Shown here in pieces: positions 8,408-16,319 of a stretch of DNA of 36,200 bases. The stretch is from CAZPZR01 sp964591105 (GTDB lineage: Bacteria > Bacillota > Clostridia > Lachnospirales > Lachnospiraceae): assembly GCA_964591105.1 (NCBI GenBank), contig CAZPZR010000013.1, forward strand, positions 1-36,200, in the 5' to 3' direction. Each line of letters begins with the position of its first letter. The stretch's first letter is position 1. Made by a program: the position numbers and the translations under genes. Below the pieces are notes generated by a model. That model saw only the letters and a list, made by a program, of their open reading frames with translations. It was not told the DNA's origin and did no database searches.

Positions 8408-9688
8408 TTATACTTCTTTTAAAGCCTGTTCTAAGTCTGCAATGATATCTGCAACATTTTCGATACCAACGCTGAAACGAATCAGATCTGGCTGTACGCC
8501 TGCTTCTAAAAGTTCTGCTTCGTTCATCTGACGGTGTGTATGGCTTGCTGGATGAAGCACGCAGCTTCTTGCATCCGCAACATGTGTAACGATTGCAATC
8601 ATCTTCAAGCTGTCCATCATACGAACTGCTGCATCTCTTCCGCCTTTTAATCCAAATGTAATAACACCACAAGTACCATTTGGCATATATTTCTGTGCAA
8701 GATCATAGTACTGATCTCCTTCTAATGCAGGAGTTTTTACCCATGCAACCTTTTCATGGTTCTGGAGATACTTCGCTGCTGCAAGTGCATTTTCACAATG
8801 TCTTGGCACACGCAAGTGTAAAGTTTCCAGACCAATGTTCAATAAGAATGCGTTCTGTGGAGACTGAATAGAACCAAGGTCACGCATTAACTGAGCAGTT
8901 GCCTTTGTAATATATGCACCTTTTCCGAATCTTTCTGTATAAATGATTCCGTGATAAGTTTCATCTGGAGTAGTAAGTCCTGGGAATTTTTCCTTGTGTG
9001 CATCCCAGTCAAAGTTTCCGCTGTCTACGATTGCACCACCTACACATGTTGCATGTCCATCCATATACTTTGTTGTAGAATGTGTTACAATGTCTGCTCC
9101 CCATTCAAATGGACGGCAGTTGATTGGTGTTGCAAATGTATTATCTACGATCAATGGTACCCCATGTTTATGAGCTGCTGTCGCAAATTTTTCAAAATCA
9201 AGTACTACAAGTGCAGGGTTGGAAATAGATTCTCCAAATACTGCCTTTGTATTGTCCTGGAATGCTGCATCCAATTCTTCAGGTGTACAGTCTGGGTCTA
9301 CGAATGTTGCTTCTACGCCCATCTTACGGATTGTATGTGCGTATAAGTTGTAAGTACCACCGTAAAGTGCAGAAGCACATACAATGTGGTCTCCAGCTTC
9401 ACAGATGTTCATGATTGCATAGAAGCTGGCTGCCTGTCCAGATGCTGTAAGCATTGCTGCCACTCCACCTTCCAAATCACAGATCTTAGCTGCTACTGCA
9501 TCATTCGTTGGATTCTGTAATCTTGTGTAGAAGTATCCATTTTCTTCCAAGTCGAATAAACGTCCCATCTGGTCGCTGCTGTTGTACTTGTAAGTTGTGC
9601 TCTGATAGATTGGCACTACACGTGGTTCTCCATTCCCTGGTTCGTATCCTGACTGAATACATTTTGTCTCAAGTTTGTAATTGCTCAT
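8408..9688 (-). CDS. metY: O-acetylhomoserine aminocarboxypropyltransferase (O-acetylhomoserine sulfhydrylase)
   Basis: This 426-residue PLP enzyme makes homocysteine from O-acetylhomoserine and sulfide, in methionine synthesis. It shows the Cys/Met-metabolism signatures FYTRLQNPTNDAVAAKICDLEGG, TASGQAA and the PLP lysine in THSTTKYMDGHA (Lys207). The length near 426 and the conserved GYEPGNGEPRVVPIYQSTTYKY start fit MetY rather than the shorter cystathionine lyases MetB/MetC. An AGGAGG lies 7 bases before the ATG. The gene follows the CFI-box gene by 20 bases with no terminator between, so they are likely one transcript. No SAM riboswitch or S-box structure was found ahead of it. Confidence 0.93.
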   Translation of the reverse strand: MSNYKLETKCIQSGYEPGNGEPRVVPIYQSTTYKYNSSDQMGRLFDLEENGYFYTRLQNPTNDAVAAKICDLEGGVAAMLTASGQAASFYAIMNICEAGDHIVCASALYGGTYNLYAHTIRKMGVEATFVDPDCTPEELDAAFQDNTKAVFGESISNPALVVLDFEKFATAAHKHGVPLIVDNTFATPINCRPFEWGADIVTHSTTKYMDGHATCVGGAIVDSGNFDWDAHKEKFPGLTTPDETYHGIIYTERFGKGAYITKATAQLMRDLGSIQSPQNAFLLNIGLETLHLRVPRHCENALAAAKYLQNHEKVAWVKTPALEGDQYYDLAQKYMPNGTCGVITFGLKGGRDAAVRMMDSLKMIAIVTHVADARSCVLHPASHTHRQMNEAELLEAGVQPDLIRFSVGIENVADIIADLEQALKEV

Positions 9689-9708
9689 GGTCCATTCCTC
9701 CTGATGTT

Positions 9709-10473
9709 CTAAGAATATAAGTACTGCTTTTGCAGATTTCTCACCATTTCTTTATATAGCGTGCTGCACGCCTCTTTTTCACCAGCCTCAATGTGATGCA
9801 TACATGGTGTCAGATATTCGTCGTAAATCTGATCATATATTTCTTCTGAATTCTTCTGCATGTTAATCATCGCAACAATGCCAGGTGCCAGATCGTAATA
9901 CTCATCTACCATCTTGCGGCCTTCTTCTGTCCGAAGTAGATATTCATCGCGAAAAGCACGAAATGTCGTCAGTTCATAGCAGTCATCCGGCTTCTGCATA
10001 CTCTCGCAAACTGCGGTTGTAATGTAGCAAAGCTTCTTTTTGAAGCCGCCTGCAATCCCTTCATAACTGGAGAATCCAAGATTCAGCTTCGTAATCTGAA
10101 GCGAATTCCAATACTCAATCATCTTGCGCGCCATATCTTCACAGCTTCGGTCTCTGGTATAGGTCAAGATAGGTACCACATACACTGCCATATTCATATT
10201 AAAGTCTACTTCGACCTTTTCAAATTCTTTCTTTGTCATGCCGTTTTTCTTTTCCAAAGCATAATCTGGAATGATCTTCGCCAGCTCCTGCATCTTTTCT
10301 TCGCATTCGCTGATTGTCATATCTTTGCACATCTCTGTGATTCCAAAGACCACATACTTGTATTTTTCAAATCCTGCTTCGAAAATATTATTATAGCTTC
10401 CTTTAGCAAATTTCTTTACATTTGGAAACATTTCCTCAAATAAGGCAATCAGTCCACTTCTGATTTCTTCCAT
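9709..10473 (-). CDS. CFI-box-CTERM domain protein of unknown function
   Basis: The 254-residue protein has no signal peptide or clear membrane helix. The N-terminal 145 residues are acidic/basic mixed helices with no domain I recognise. From residue 149 it carries CYITTAVC, then ELTTFRAFRDEYLLRTEEGRKMV and YYDLAPGIV. This matches the pattern of the CFI-box C-terminal domain (Cys-[FY]-Ile-[AT]-Thr-Ala, then an R-x-FRD-x-x-L segment), found attached to many unrelated proteins; its role is not known to me. The gene has its own promoter (10507..10535) and a GGAGG before the ATG, and is followed closely by metY. It ends in TAG. Confidence 0.75.
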   Translation of the reverse strand: MEEIRSGLIALFEEMFPNVKKFAKGSYNNIFEAGFEKYKYVVFGITEMCKDMTISECEEKMQELAKIIPDYALEKKNGMTKKEFEKVEVDFNMNMAVYVVPILTYTRDRSCEDMARKMIEYWNSLQITKLNLGFSSYEGIAGGFKKKLCYITTAVCESMQKPDDCYELTTFRAFRDEYLLRTEEGRKMVDEYYDLAPGIVAMINMQKNSEEIYDQIYDEYLTPCMHHIEAGEKEACSTLYKEMVRNLQKQYLYS

Positions 10474-10506
10474 ATTTTTCCTCCGTCATCCATAAATCTG
10501 TTAAAA

Positions 10507-10535
10507 AGTATAGCACATCAGTATCTATTATTCAA
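10507..10535 (-). promoter_or_regulatory. Promoter of the CFI-box gene and metY
   Basis: TTGAAT (10530..10535) and TATACT (10507..10512) are 17 bases apart on the minus strand, with TGC before the -10 (extended -10). The -35 lies in the last codons of the adhesin frame and the spacer holds its TGA stop, so the adhesin end and this promoter overlap. No terminator hairpin was seen between them. Confidence 0.65.
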
Positions 10536-13292
10536 TTTTTTCTTCTGCCACAGGAAAATCCATCCTGCGCAAAGAAGCAATGTGCCGCCAAGAAGCCAGA
10601 TGTGGATTCGTCCCATACCTCCCGTTGCCGGAAGTTCTGGATAATTCAGCTGATTCGTAACTGTCACTGTACCTGTCCAAGTTCCTTCTGTATTAAGAAC
10701 AATCTCCGTCTGATCATAGGATACTGTAAATGGGATTCCGCTGATTTTTGCGTCTCCGCTCCTGATTGGATTTCCATGATCATCCAATTCATACACATAG
10801 TACGTTTTTACATTTCCCTCGTCATCCTTCAATGGAAGATTGGTGAATTTCGCTGTTTTCCCAGCGGATGTATCTACACCATTTTCATAAGTAATTGTCA
10901 CTTTCTGGAATGGCTGTTTCGCGTCCGCTGTTTCGAAAATACCAAAGGTATAGGTTCCTGTCACCTGCTCGATAGATTCGCCGCCTGCATTCTGGAACTG
11001 TTTCTTCACAAGGATTTCGCCTCTGTGGTTATACGCCAAATACGTATAATTTGCTCCATCATAATATGCTGTCACGCCTTCTGGAACCTGGAAGTCTTCT
11101 GCCTGTTCCTTCTTCACAACTACAAAAGTGTGTGGAGCCGCATCCAACACGTAACCTGAAGGAGCCTTTGTTTCCTTTAGTTGATAGATGGTATTGTATT
11201 TCAAGTTTCCATTTGCCCCAAATACAAGCTTTCCATTCTCATTCGTGCTGCCAGATAACGTGATTCCATCTTCTTTGGCATGGAACTCCCCATTTACAAC
11301 TAAGACTTCCTGCAACTGGAATTCCGCACCCTCCAGAAGTTCCTGGTTGTTATACTGATTCATCTTGATAATCGTCACTTTTGGCGTTGTATCTGCACCA
11401 ACACTTCCTCCGACTGCATAGGAGAATTGCTCGTCCTTCACACTGCTTCCCTCGCTCGTCTCATATCCATACCAGTAAGCCTTGTTCTGGATATTCACTT
11501 CTTCGCCAGGTTTTGCATTAATCATCGCCTCATAGGTAATCGTAAGTGGCAGATGATCTGGAAGCGTCAAAGTCAGTTTCTGTCCATCGATTGCAGATGT
11601 CCAGTTCTTGATCTCTTCACCTGTTTTTGTATTCGTAACGCGAATGGATGTCGTATCCAACGTGAGAATCTCGCAATACTCATCTACCAGACAAATTGTA
11701 TCGGAACCCTTGATCAAATCTTCCCCGAGTTCGTTGATTGTGATTTCAAATGGATAACGACCTCCGTTCACCTTTTTATCATAGGTTCCTACTTTTGAAA
11801 GCGTCTTTTTCTGGATTGCGACACTGTCTGTATCTGTTCCAAGGAGTGCGCCTTCTTCTGTCTGAATCGAAACTTTATTTTCAAAAGTCTGTTCTTTTCC
11901 GCCAAGAAGAACCGATTCATCGGTCACTTTGCAGACAACCTGCAGTTCCACAACTCCTTCGCCCTGTCCCCAGTTTGACTCTGCTTTTACATCATTCAAT
12001 TGCCAAAGTACTTGCTGTCCGTTGGTGTAATAGATGCTTGTTCTGCCGTCGGGTTTCGCCGAATACGTATGCTTCTCCCATCCTTCTTCCAAGCCTGTCA
12101 TTTCTGCAAACGCTACACTTGTATTCTGCGCTTTTGTTCCCAGTCGGTCCAAACGCACATAAGCAATTTCCATTCCCTTCGGAAGCTCTTCTAGAAATTG
12201 GAAATTTCCATTGAGTGTTGGAACATGATTGATGCGAATCTGCCAACTTGCATAAGTTCCATTTTCCAAAGACTCCCATTCTACTGCTCTTGCATCATCT
12301 GTAGACGAAATCTCTGTAATCTTTCCATCCTCTTTGGTAAATACCTTTCCTAGATTTTTTATGATATTTTCATGTCCGTAAATGGTATTTGTCGCAGTGT
12401 TCTGCTCAATCCATCCACTTTCTGTTCCTTCTTCTCGATACTCCAGTTTATTCTGAAATACTTTAAAATCCGTCTTAGATTCTGGTAATTTATCAGGTTC
12501 TGTCTTTACCACAACGTAAAGCTTCTTGCCTGCCAATTTCATTTCCTTCTGTAAGGTAATGATCATCTCGGAATTTGAAACGGAATACACACAATCCGCA
12601 TCATTTGCACCAAGTCCTTCTTCCCTTACTGCTGTCAATGCTTGTAACGTCTTGTCACTTTGTAACGCTGACAAATCTTCGTAGCTGGTAATATCTTTCA
12701 CATTTCCCAAGTATGCACCGACAAAAGAGGATCCTCGCAGATACTGTGCCGTTGTTCCTTGCCCTGTGACACATACGTCTCTCAACTGTGTGCCTGCAGT
12801 AATCGTATCTGCTGCCACTTCCAGCACCCAGTACAGAGAACCATTCTTAAAATCTCCACTTTCAGCCCTTAATTTGTCATAATACCAGAACTTCTTTCTT
12901 GCCTCGAAGAAATTACTTCCTTCCACTTCCACCGATGCTTCTACCGTAATTCCAACTAATGTATACGTTTTATCTCCGTATCCGACAGTCCCTGTCAGCT
13001 GGAATTCATTTGCCACCAACACAGTGCTGACTTCATCTGTACGAACCGGTTTCGCATAATAGGTAAGTAGATAAGCACAATTTTTATCTGTCATTCCAAT
13101 CTGCTCTGGCGTAAAGGAAAAACTTGTTTCTTGATCAATCTTAATCCAAACCGTTTTGTTTGGAACATTTTTTTCCAAACCTGCAATTGCCACTTCATCG
13201 GATGAAAATTCTTTCCCATCGGTCAAATTGTAAGCGTCTACCCTGACGTAACCCACATATTCCATGTGCCCACTCTTCAAGTGGTCGGACAT
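10518..13292 (-). CDS. Adhesin C-terminal piece: Cna-B/SpaA-like domains and LPATG sorting signal
   Basis: From its first ATG this piece encodes 924 residues. Early parts are beta-rich adhesin domains. Around residues 640-740 is a SpaA-like prealbumin domain with the E-box-like YQLKETKAPSGYVL, followed by a Cna-B-like domain (HRGEILVKKQF...). The end is LPATG (887-891), a hydrophobic span, and the charged tail QKKKLNNRY: a complete cell-wall sorting signal. No signal peptide exists at the N-terminus and no good ribosome binding site precedes the ATG at 13292 (the nearest AGGAG is over 20 bases away), so independent translation is doubtful. It is best seen as the downstream half of the gene at 10518..15320. 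Confidence 0.75.
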   Translation of the reverse strand: MSDHLKSGHMEYVGYVRVDAYNLTDGKEFSSDEVAIAGLEKNVPNKTVWIKIDQETSFSFTPEQIGMTDKNCAYLLTYYAKPVRTDEVSTVLVANEFQLTGTVGYGDKTYTLVGITVEASVEVEGSNFFEARKKFWYYDKLRAESGDFKNGSLYWVLEVAADTITAGTQLRDVCVTGQGTTAQYLRGSSFVGAYLGNVKDITSYEDLSALQSDKTLQALTAVREEGLGANDADCVYSVSNSEMIITLQKEMKLAGKKLYVVVKTEPDKLPESKTDFKVFQNKLEYREEGTESGWIEQNTATNTIYGHENIIKNLGKVFTKEDGKITEISSTDDARAVEWESLENGTYASWQIRINHVPTLNGNFQFLEELPKGMEIAYVRLDRLGTKAQNTSVAFAEMTGLEEGWEKHTYSAKPDGRTSIYYTNGQQVLWQLNDVKAESNWGQGEGVVELQVVCKVTDESVLLGGKEQTFENKVSIQTEEGALLGTDTDSVAIQKKTLSKVGTYDKKVNGGRYPFEITINELGEDLIKGSDTICLVDEYCEILTLDTTSIRVTNTKTGEEIKNWTSAIDGQKLTLTLPDHLPLTITYEAMINAKPGEEVNIQNKAYWYGYETSEGSSVKDEQFSYAVGGSVGADTTPKVTIIKMNQYNNQELLEGAEFQLQEVLVVNGEFHAKEDGITLSGSTNENGKLVFGANGNLKYNTIYQLKETKAPSGYVLDAAPHTFVVVKKEQAEDFQVPEGVTAYYDGANYTYLAYNHRGEILVKKQFQNAGGESIEQVTGTYTFGIFETADAKQPFQKVTITYENGVDTSAGKTAKFTNLPLKDDEGNVKTYYVYELDDHGNPIRSGDAKISGIPFTVSYDQTEIVLNTEGTWTGTVTVTNQLNYPELPATGGMGRIHIWLLGGTLLLCAGWIFLWQKKKLNNRY

Positions 13293-13337
13293 TGTGGCAG
13301 ATGATAAGTCCCAATCTCCTGCTTCGTTGGCAACAAT

Positions 13338-13340
13338 CTA
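13338..13340 (-). other. In-frame amber (TAG) codon interrupting the adhesin
   Basis: The codons run AGC TAC AAG TAC, then TAG, then ATT GTT GCC AAC. A one-base change from TAC (Tyr), CAG (Gln), AAG (Lys), GAG (Glu) or TGG (Trp) would give this stop. No stem-loop of note and no CARYYA-type readthrough context directly follows. Confidence 0.9.
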
Positions 13341-15320
13341 GTACTTGTAGCTTCCTGCTGGAACATCAAAAGAACCACTATCCATTTGAATCGTAGTGCT
13401 TTCTTTTAACTCCTCTCCTACCATCTTTCTGGACCAATGCTTCCGTGACAACGTTTTCGTTGTGTGATAAGACTCTAATCGCTGATTTCCACCATCTGAT
13501 GGTCTTGTGTAATCTGTATAGAAATAAACTCTGTTTTTCAATGCAAAGGCTTCATTTCCCGCCGCTACAAGAACACCTTCATCTACATGCACGGTGTAGA
13601 CCAAAGTTTTGCTTTCTCCCGGTTTCAAATCTCCTACTATATACTGAAAAGCATTTCCCTTTCCATTCTCATCTACCAGAAGTTCTAATTTCCCTTGATT
13701 TTTCAGTTCCTCAAGTCCTGCTGTTCCATTTTGATTCTTACTGCCACCTGCATAAAGCTTAAATGAATCTTCTACATAAGACAAATACTCTCTGTATTTT
13801 TCCTCGGTCACATTGGCACCGTCTGGTCTTCCATCTAATCCATCGATGACATATACATTTTCAAGGGTATAGCTGTTATCTTCGTCTGCATGCAGCCAAA
13901 TCGTATAGCGGATATTCCACCCTCCATTTGCTTCATCTTTTACAAATTCAGCCCCTTCCTTGCTCATCGTTGCTTTCGCTTTTGGTTCAAAAATTGCTGA
14001 ATCTTCTGCACGTTCGTATGTTTTTGAATATACTGTTGCGAGGTTGCTGAGATTTCCTTTTCCCTGCACTCCCGTATAACTGTCTTTTAACTTCACGCGA
14101 TACTGAAGGGTCTGTGTTTCGTTTTTACCCATGTCTCCAATTGTCCACACAAGAGTTCCCGGAGGATTGTTTTCGTTTGAGTCAATGGTGGCACTTCCTT
14201 TGGATGGATCTATACTTTCTGTCACGTACTGATCTACATAAGTCTTATTTGCATCAAAAGCATCTCGAACAGTAACCTCAGGACACCCGTCTTCTCCTGC
14301 CGTTACCGTCAACTTGTAGGTAAGGAATTCTCCATCTTCTGTTTCCTCCACCTTACCACCTTCGGAAATGATTTCCTTCTCAATCTCAACCGTTCCATGC
14401 TTCGCGAGATAATCATCTTCAAAATCCAGTTTGATCGTTACATCCCCGATTTTAATGGTCTCTTCTCCATCTGTAGGAATCTTAGACAAGTCCACCTGTG
14501 CTTCCACATAGAAGTCACCTTTGATAACCGTACTTCCAGATTTTTTCTGATCGTTTACCCACGTTTCATCAAAGGTCAAAGTAATACTATTTCCATCTGC
14601 AGTAATCGTTCCTGCCGTTGTATTCCCGTCCACAATAGTTCCATTCGTCTGAACTTGTTGAAATAACTCTGGCAGTTCATACGTCATCTGATTCTGGGCC
14701 GCACTTAACTGCTCAATTGGTACATTTTTATACTTCACTTCCAAACGGAAAGATGCGTTGGCTGGAATGTCCTTCGTAGTTTCCGTAATTTCTATCCACT
14801 TTTCCTGTTCTCCCACACGATAAAAAAGCGTTGCATCCTCTATGTAGTCTTTTACTTGCAACGGTTCTATAGTTTCCCTGGATTCCGGAGACTCTTCCTG
14901 CTCTTTTATTGTCTCATTAGTGCTATCTGCAGCAATCGCTGTCGGCTGTTCTTCTTCCTCTGTTTCCGTCTGATAACACATCATTGTGTGAACATGTTCT
15001 GCCGTATCACACTCCAACGTCCATTCTCCATAACACAGTGGTGTGTGAACATGCGCTTCCTTCGTATTCGTACACGTAAGTGGCTCTGTTCCGCTCTCTT
15101 CCTCATTCGTCACTGAAGAAACTTTGCTGTAACACGCAATTGTATGTGTGTGTTCCTCCTGCTGACACGTAAGCTCCATCGTTATTGCTGGCAAAATCAA
15201 AGCATATACCGTACAAAAAACCACAATTGCAGCAAGGGTAGTCACTGCTCTGTGCCAACGCTTTCGATGCAATCTATTCTTTTTATATTTGTCATTACCA
15301 GGCAAATACATGAAATTCAT
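13338..15320 (-). CDS. Adhesin N-terminal piece: export segment, Cys/His repeats and isopeptide-type beta domains
   Basis: This piece encodes 660 residues if it starts at the ATG at 15320, which has AGGAGG 7 bases upstream; the frame extends to 15392 but without a ribosome binding site. A basic stretch (11-24) precedes a hydrophobic segment (25-46) ending in YALILPAITM, a motif I associate with secreted adhesins of Lachnospiraceae. Three Cys/His repeats follow (52-64, 83-97, 104-116), then an acidic linker to about 150. The rest is a string of beta-rich domains like those of Cna/SpaA-type adhesins (for example EVTVRDAFDANKTYV and LENVYVIDGLDG), where Lys-Asn isopeptide bonds are common. It ends at TAG after VPAGSYKY. 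Alone it would lack a wall anchor and probably be released or degraded. Confidence 0.8.
   Translation of the reverse strand: MNFMYLPGNDKYKKNRLHRKRWHRAVTTLAAIVVFCTVYALILPAITMELTCQQEEHTHTIACYSKVSSVTNEEESGTEPLTCTNTKEAHVHTPLCYGEWTLECDTAEHVHTMMCYQTETEEEEQPTAIAADSTNETIKEQEESPESRETIEPLQVKDYIEDATLFYRVGEQEKWIEITETTKDIPANASFRLEVKYKNVPIEQLSAAQNQMTYELPELFQQVQTNGTIVDGNTTAGTITADGNSITLTFDETWVNDQKKSGSTVIKGDFYVEAQVDLSKIPTDGEETIKIGDVTIKLDFEDDYLAKHGTVEIEKEIISEGGKVEETEDGEFLTYKLTVTAGEDGCPEVTVRDAFDANKTYVDQYVTESIDPSKGSATIDSNENNPPGTLVWTIGDMGKNETQTLQYRVKLKDSYTGVQGKGNLSNLATVYSKTYERAEDSAIFEPKAKATMSKEGAEFVKDEANGGWNIRYTIWLHADEDNSYTLENVYVIDGLDGRPDGANVTEEKYREYLSYVEDSFKLYAGGSKNQNGTAGLEELKNQGKLELLVDENGKGNAFQYIVGDLKPGESKTLVYTVHVDEGVLVAAGNEAFALKNRVYFYTDYTRPSDGGNQRLESYHTTKTLSRKHWSRKMVGEELKESTTIQMDSGSFDVPAGSYKY
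14973..15167 (-). repeat. Three Cys/His repeats in the adhesin, just outside the membrane segment
   Basis: The repeats read CQQEEHTHTIACY, CTNTKEAHVHTPLCY and CDTAEHVHTMMCY. Each has the pattern Cys-x(4 or 6)-His-x-His-x3-Cys-Tyr, i.e. two Cys and two His in a compact block, with HT conserved. They are separated by 18 and 6 residues. The pattern would suit zinc or another metal ion; this is inference. Confidence 0.8.
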
Positions 15321-15409
15321 GTTGTGTCCTCCTTTGGCATCCATATATCTTTCCTGACTAGTCATACATTCATCAAGTCTATATTTGTCCACATTTGTTT
15401 AATATATCT

Positions 15410-15438
15410 ATTGTATCAATATTATGTTAAGAATACAA
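15410..15438 (-). promoter_or_regulatory. Candidate promoter of the adhesin
   Basis: TTGTAT (15433..15438) and TACAAT (15410..15415) are 17 bases apart on the minus strand. The -10 is good but the -35 matches at only three positions. It would give a leader of about 80 bases before the ATG at 15320. It is the best candidate between the yebC terminator and the adhesin. Confidence 0.4.
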
Positions 15439-15464
15439 GTTACACTTAACTAAACGTCACAATT

Positions 15465-15507
15465 TACAAAAAAATCCCCTTGCCAGTACTCTAATACTAA
15501 CAAGGGG
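15465..15507 (-). terminator. Rho-independent terminator after yebC
   Basis: A 13-bp stem (15476..15488 with 15495..15507, two G-T pairs) with a 6-base loop is followed on the minus strand by ATTTTTTT. It lies 20 bases past the yebC stop and isolates the adhesin from the yebC operon. Confidence 0.9.
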
Positions 15508-15527
15508 TCTTTTTACCTATTCTTCTC

Positions 15528-16259
15528 TTATTCGTCCCAGTTGTGGTAAACGTTCTGAACATCGTCATCATCATCAAGAAGATCTAATGTTTTGTTGATG
15601 TTCTTCAAATCTTCATCAGATGTAAGTGTTACATATGTCTGTGGGATCATTGTAACTTCAGCGTTCGCCATAGGGATACCTGCTTCTTCCAATGCCTGAC
15701 GTACTTCACTGAAATCTTCTGGAGCTGTCAAAATCTCGAAGCTGTCTTCTTCTTCCGCAAGGTCTTCTGCACCTGCATCCAAAGCGATCATCATCAATTC
15801 GTCTGCATCTCCTTCATATTCTTCACGGTCAATGATAATCTGACCTTTTTTATCGAACATGAAAGATACACATCCAGGTGTTCCTACACTTCCTTTTCCT
15901 TTTGTAAATGCATTCTTAACGTTTGTAGCTGTTCTGTTACGGTTATCTGTCAACGCTTCTACGATGATTGCTGTTCCGTTAGGACCATATCCTTCGTATG
16001 TAACTGTCTCATAGTTCGCTGCATTCGCATCACCAGAAGCTTTTTTAATATTTCTTTCAATTGTATCGTTTGGCATGTTGTTCGCTTTTGCTTTTGCGAT
16101 TACATCACGAAGTCTGCTGTTATTTGCTGGGTCAGCTCCGCCGCCTTCTTTAATTGCAACCATAAGTTCTTTCCCGATTTTTGTAAAGATCTTACCTTTC
16201 GCTGCATCATTTTTTTCTTTCTTATGCTTAATATTGGCAAATTTAGAATGTCCTGACAT
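15528..16259 (-). CDS. yebC: YebC/PmpR-family DNA-binding or translation-related regulator
   Basis: The 243-residue protein begins MSGHSKFANIKHKKEKNDAAKGK, the hallmark of the TACO1/YebC family, and has GYGPNGTAIIVEALTDNRNRT in the middle and an acidic C-terminus ending DLLDDDDDVQNVYHNWDE. Length is typical (about 240). Some family members regulate transcription of quorum-sensing genes; others act on ribosomes stalled at proline runs, so the molecular role here is open. It is the last gene of a run with corC, mazF and nnr and ends at a strong terminator. A GAGGT lies about 8 bases before the ATG; a weak TTGATG-18-TATACA promoter may sit just upstream. Confidence 0.93.
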   Translation of the reverse strand: MSGHSKFANIKHKKEKNDAAKGKIFTKIGKELMVAIKEGGGADPANNSRLRDVIAKAKANNMPNDTIERNIKKASGDANAANYETVTYEGYGPNGTAIIVEALTDNRNRTATNVKNAFTKGKGSVGTPGCVSFMFDKKGQIIIDREEYEGDADELMMIALDAGAEDLAEEEDSFEILTAPEDFSEVRQALEEAGIPMANAEVTMIPQTYVTLTSDEDLKNINKTLDLLDDDDDVQNVYHNWDE

Positions 16260-16319
16260 CTCTCATACCTCGCTTTATGTATATTCTTATCTTTTTTCTC
16301 ACATCAAACTAGTTTAGCA

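Larger units (their letters stand above)
10518..15320 (-). pseudogene. LPxTG-anchored multidomain surface adhesin, one frame of 1,601 codons split by an in-frame amber codon
   Basis: The two coding pieces listed separately (13338..15320 and 10518..13292) are in the same reading frame. Between them are one TAG codon (13338..13340) and 15 sense codons. Only the first piece has a secretion/membrane segment, and only the second has the LPATG cell-wall sorting signal, so together they make one complete sortase substrate. The text runs across the stop without any gap or frame change: ...DVPAGSYKY, stop, IVANEAGDWDLSSATM. I read it as one adhesin with a nonsense mutation or occasional readthrough. 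TAG is the ordinary stop of at least nine other genes here, so a changed genetic code is unlikely. Assembly error cannot be excluded from sequence alone. Confidence 0.8.

Noticed and set aside
8420..10473. SAM riboswitch or T-box ahead of metY or tepA
   Set aside because: The gaps are 20 to 48 bases, too short, and no conserved core (for example the T-box TGG bulge region) is seen.
13293..13337. Frameshift between the two adhesin halves
   Set aside because: The distance from the stop to the next ATG is a multiple of three and the domain text continues in the same frame; only a nonsense codon separates them.
16306..16315. Palindrome AAACTAGTTT upstream of yebC as an operator
   Set aside because: Only 10 bases, AT-rich, and lying close to the end of corC; no second copy or good promoter nearby.
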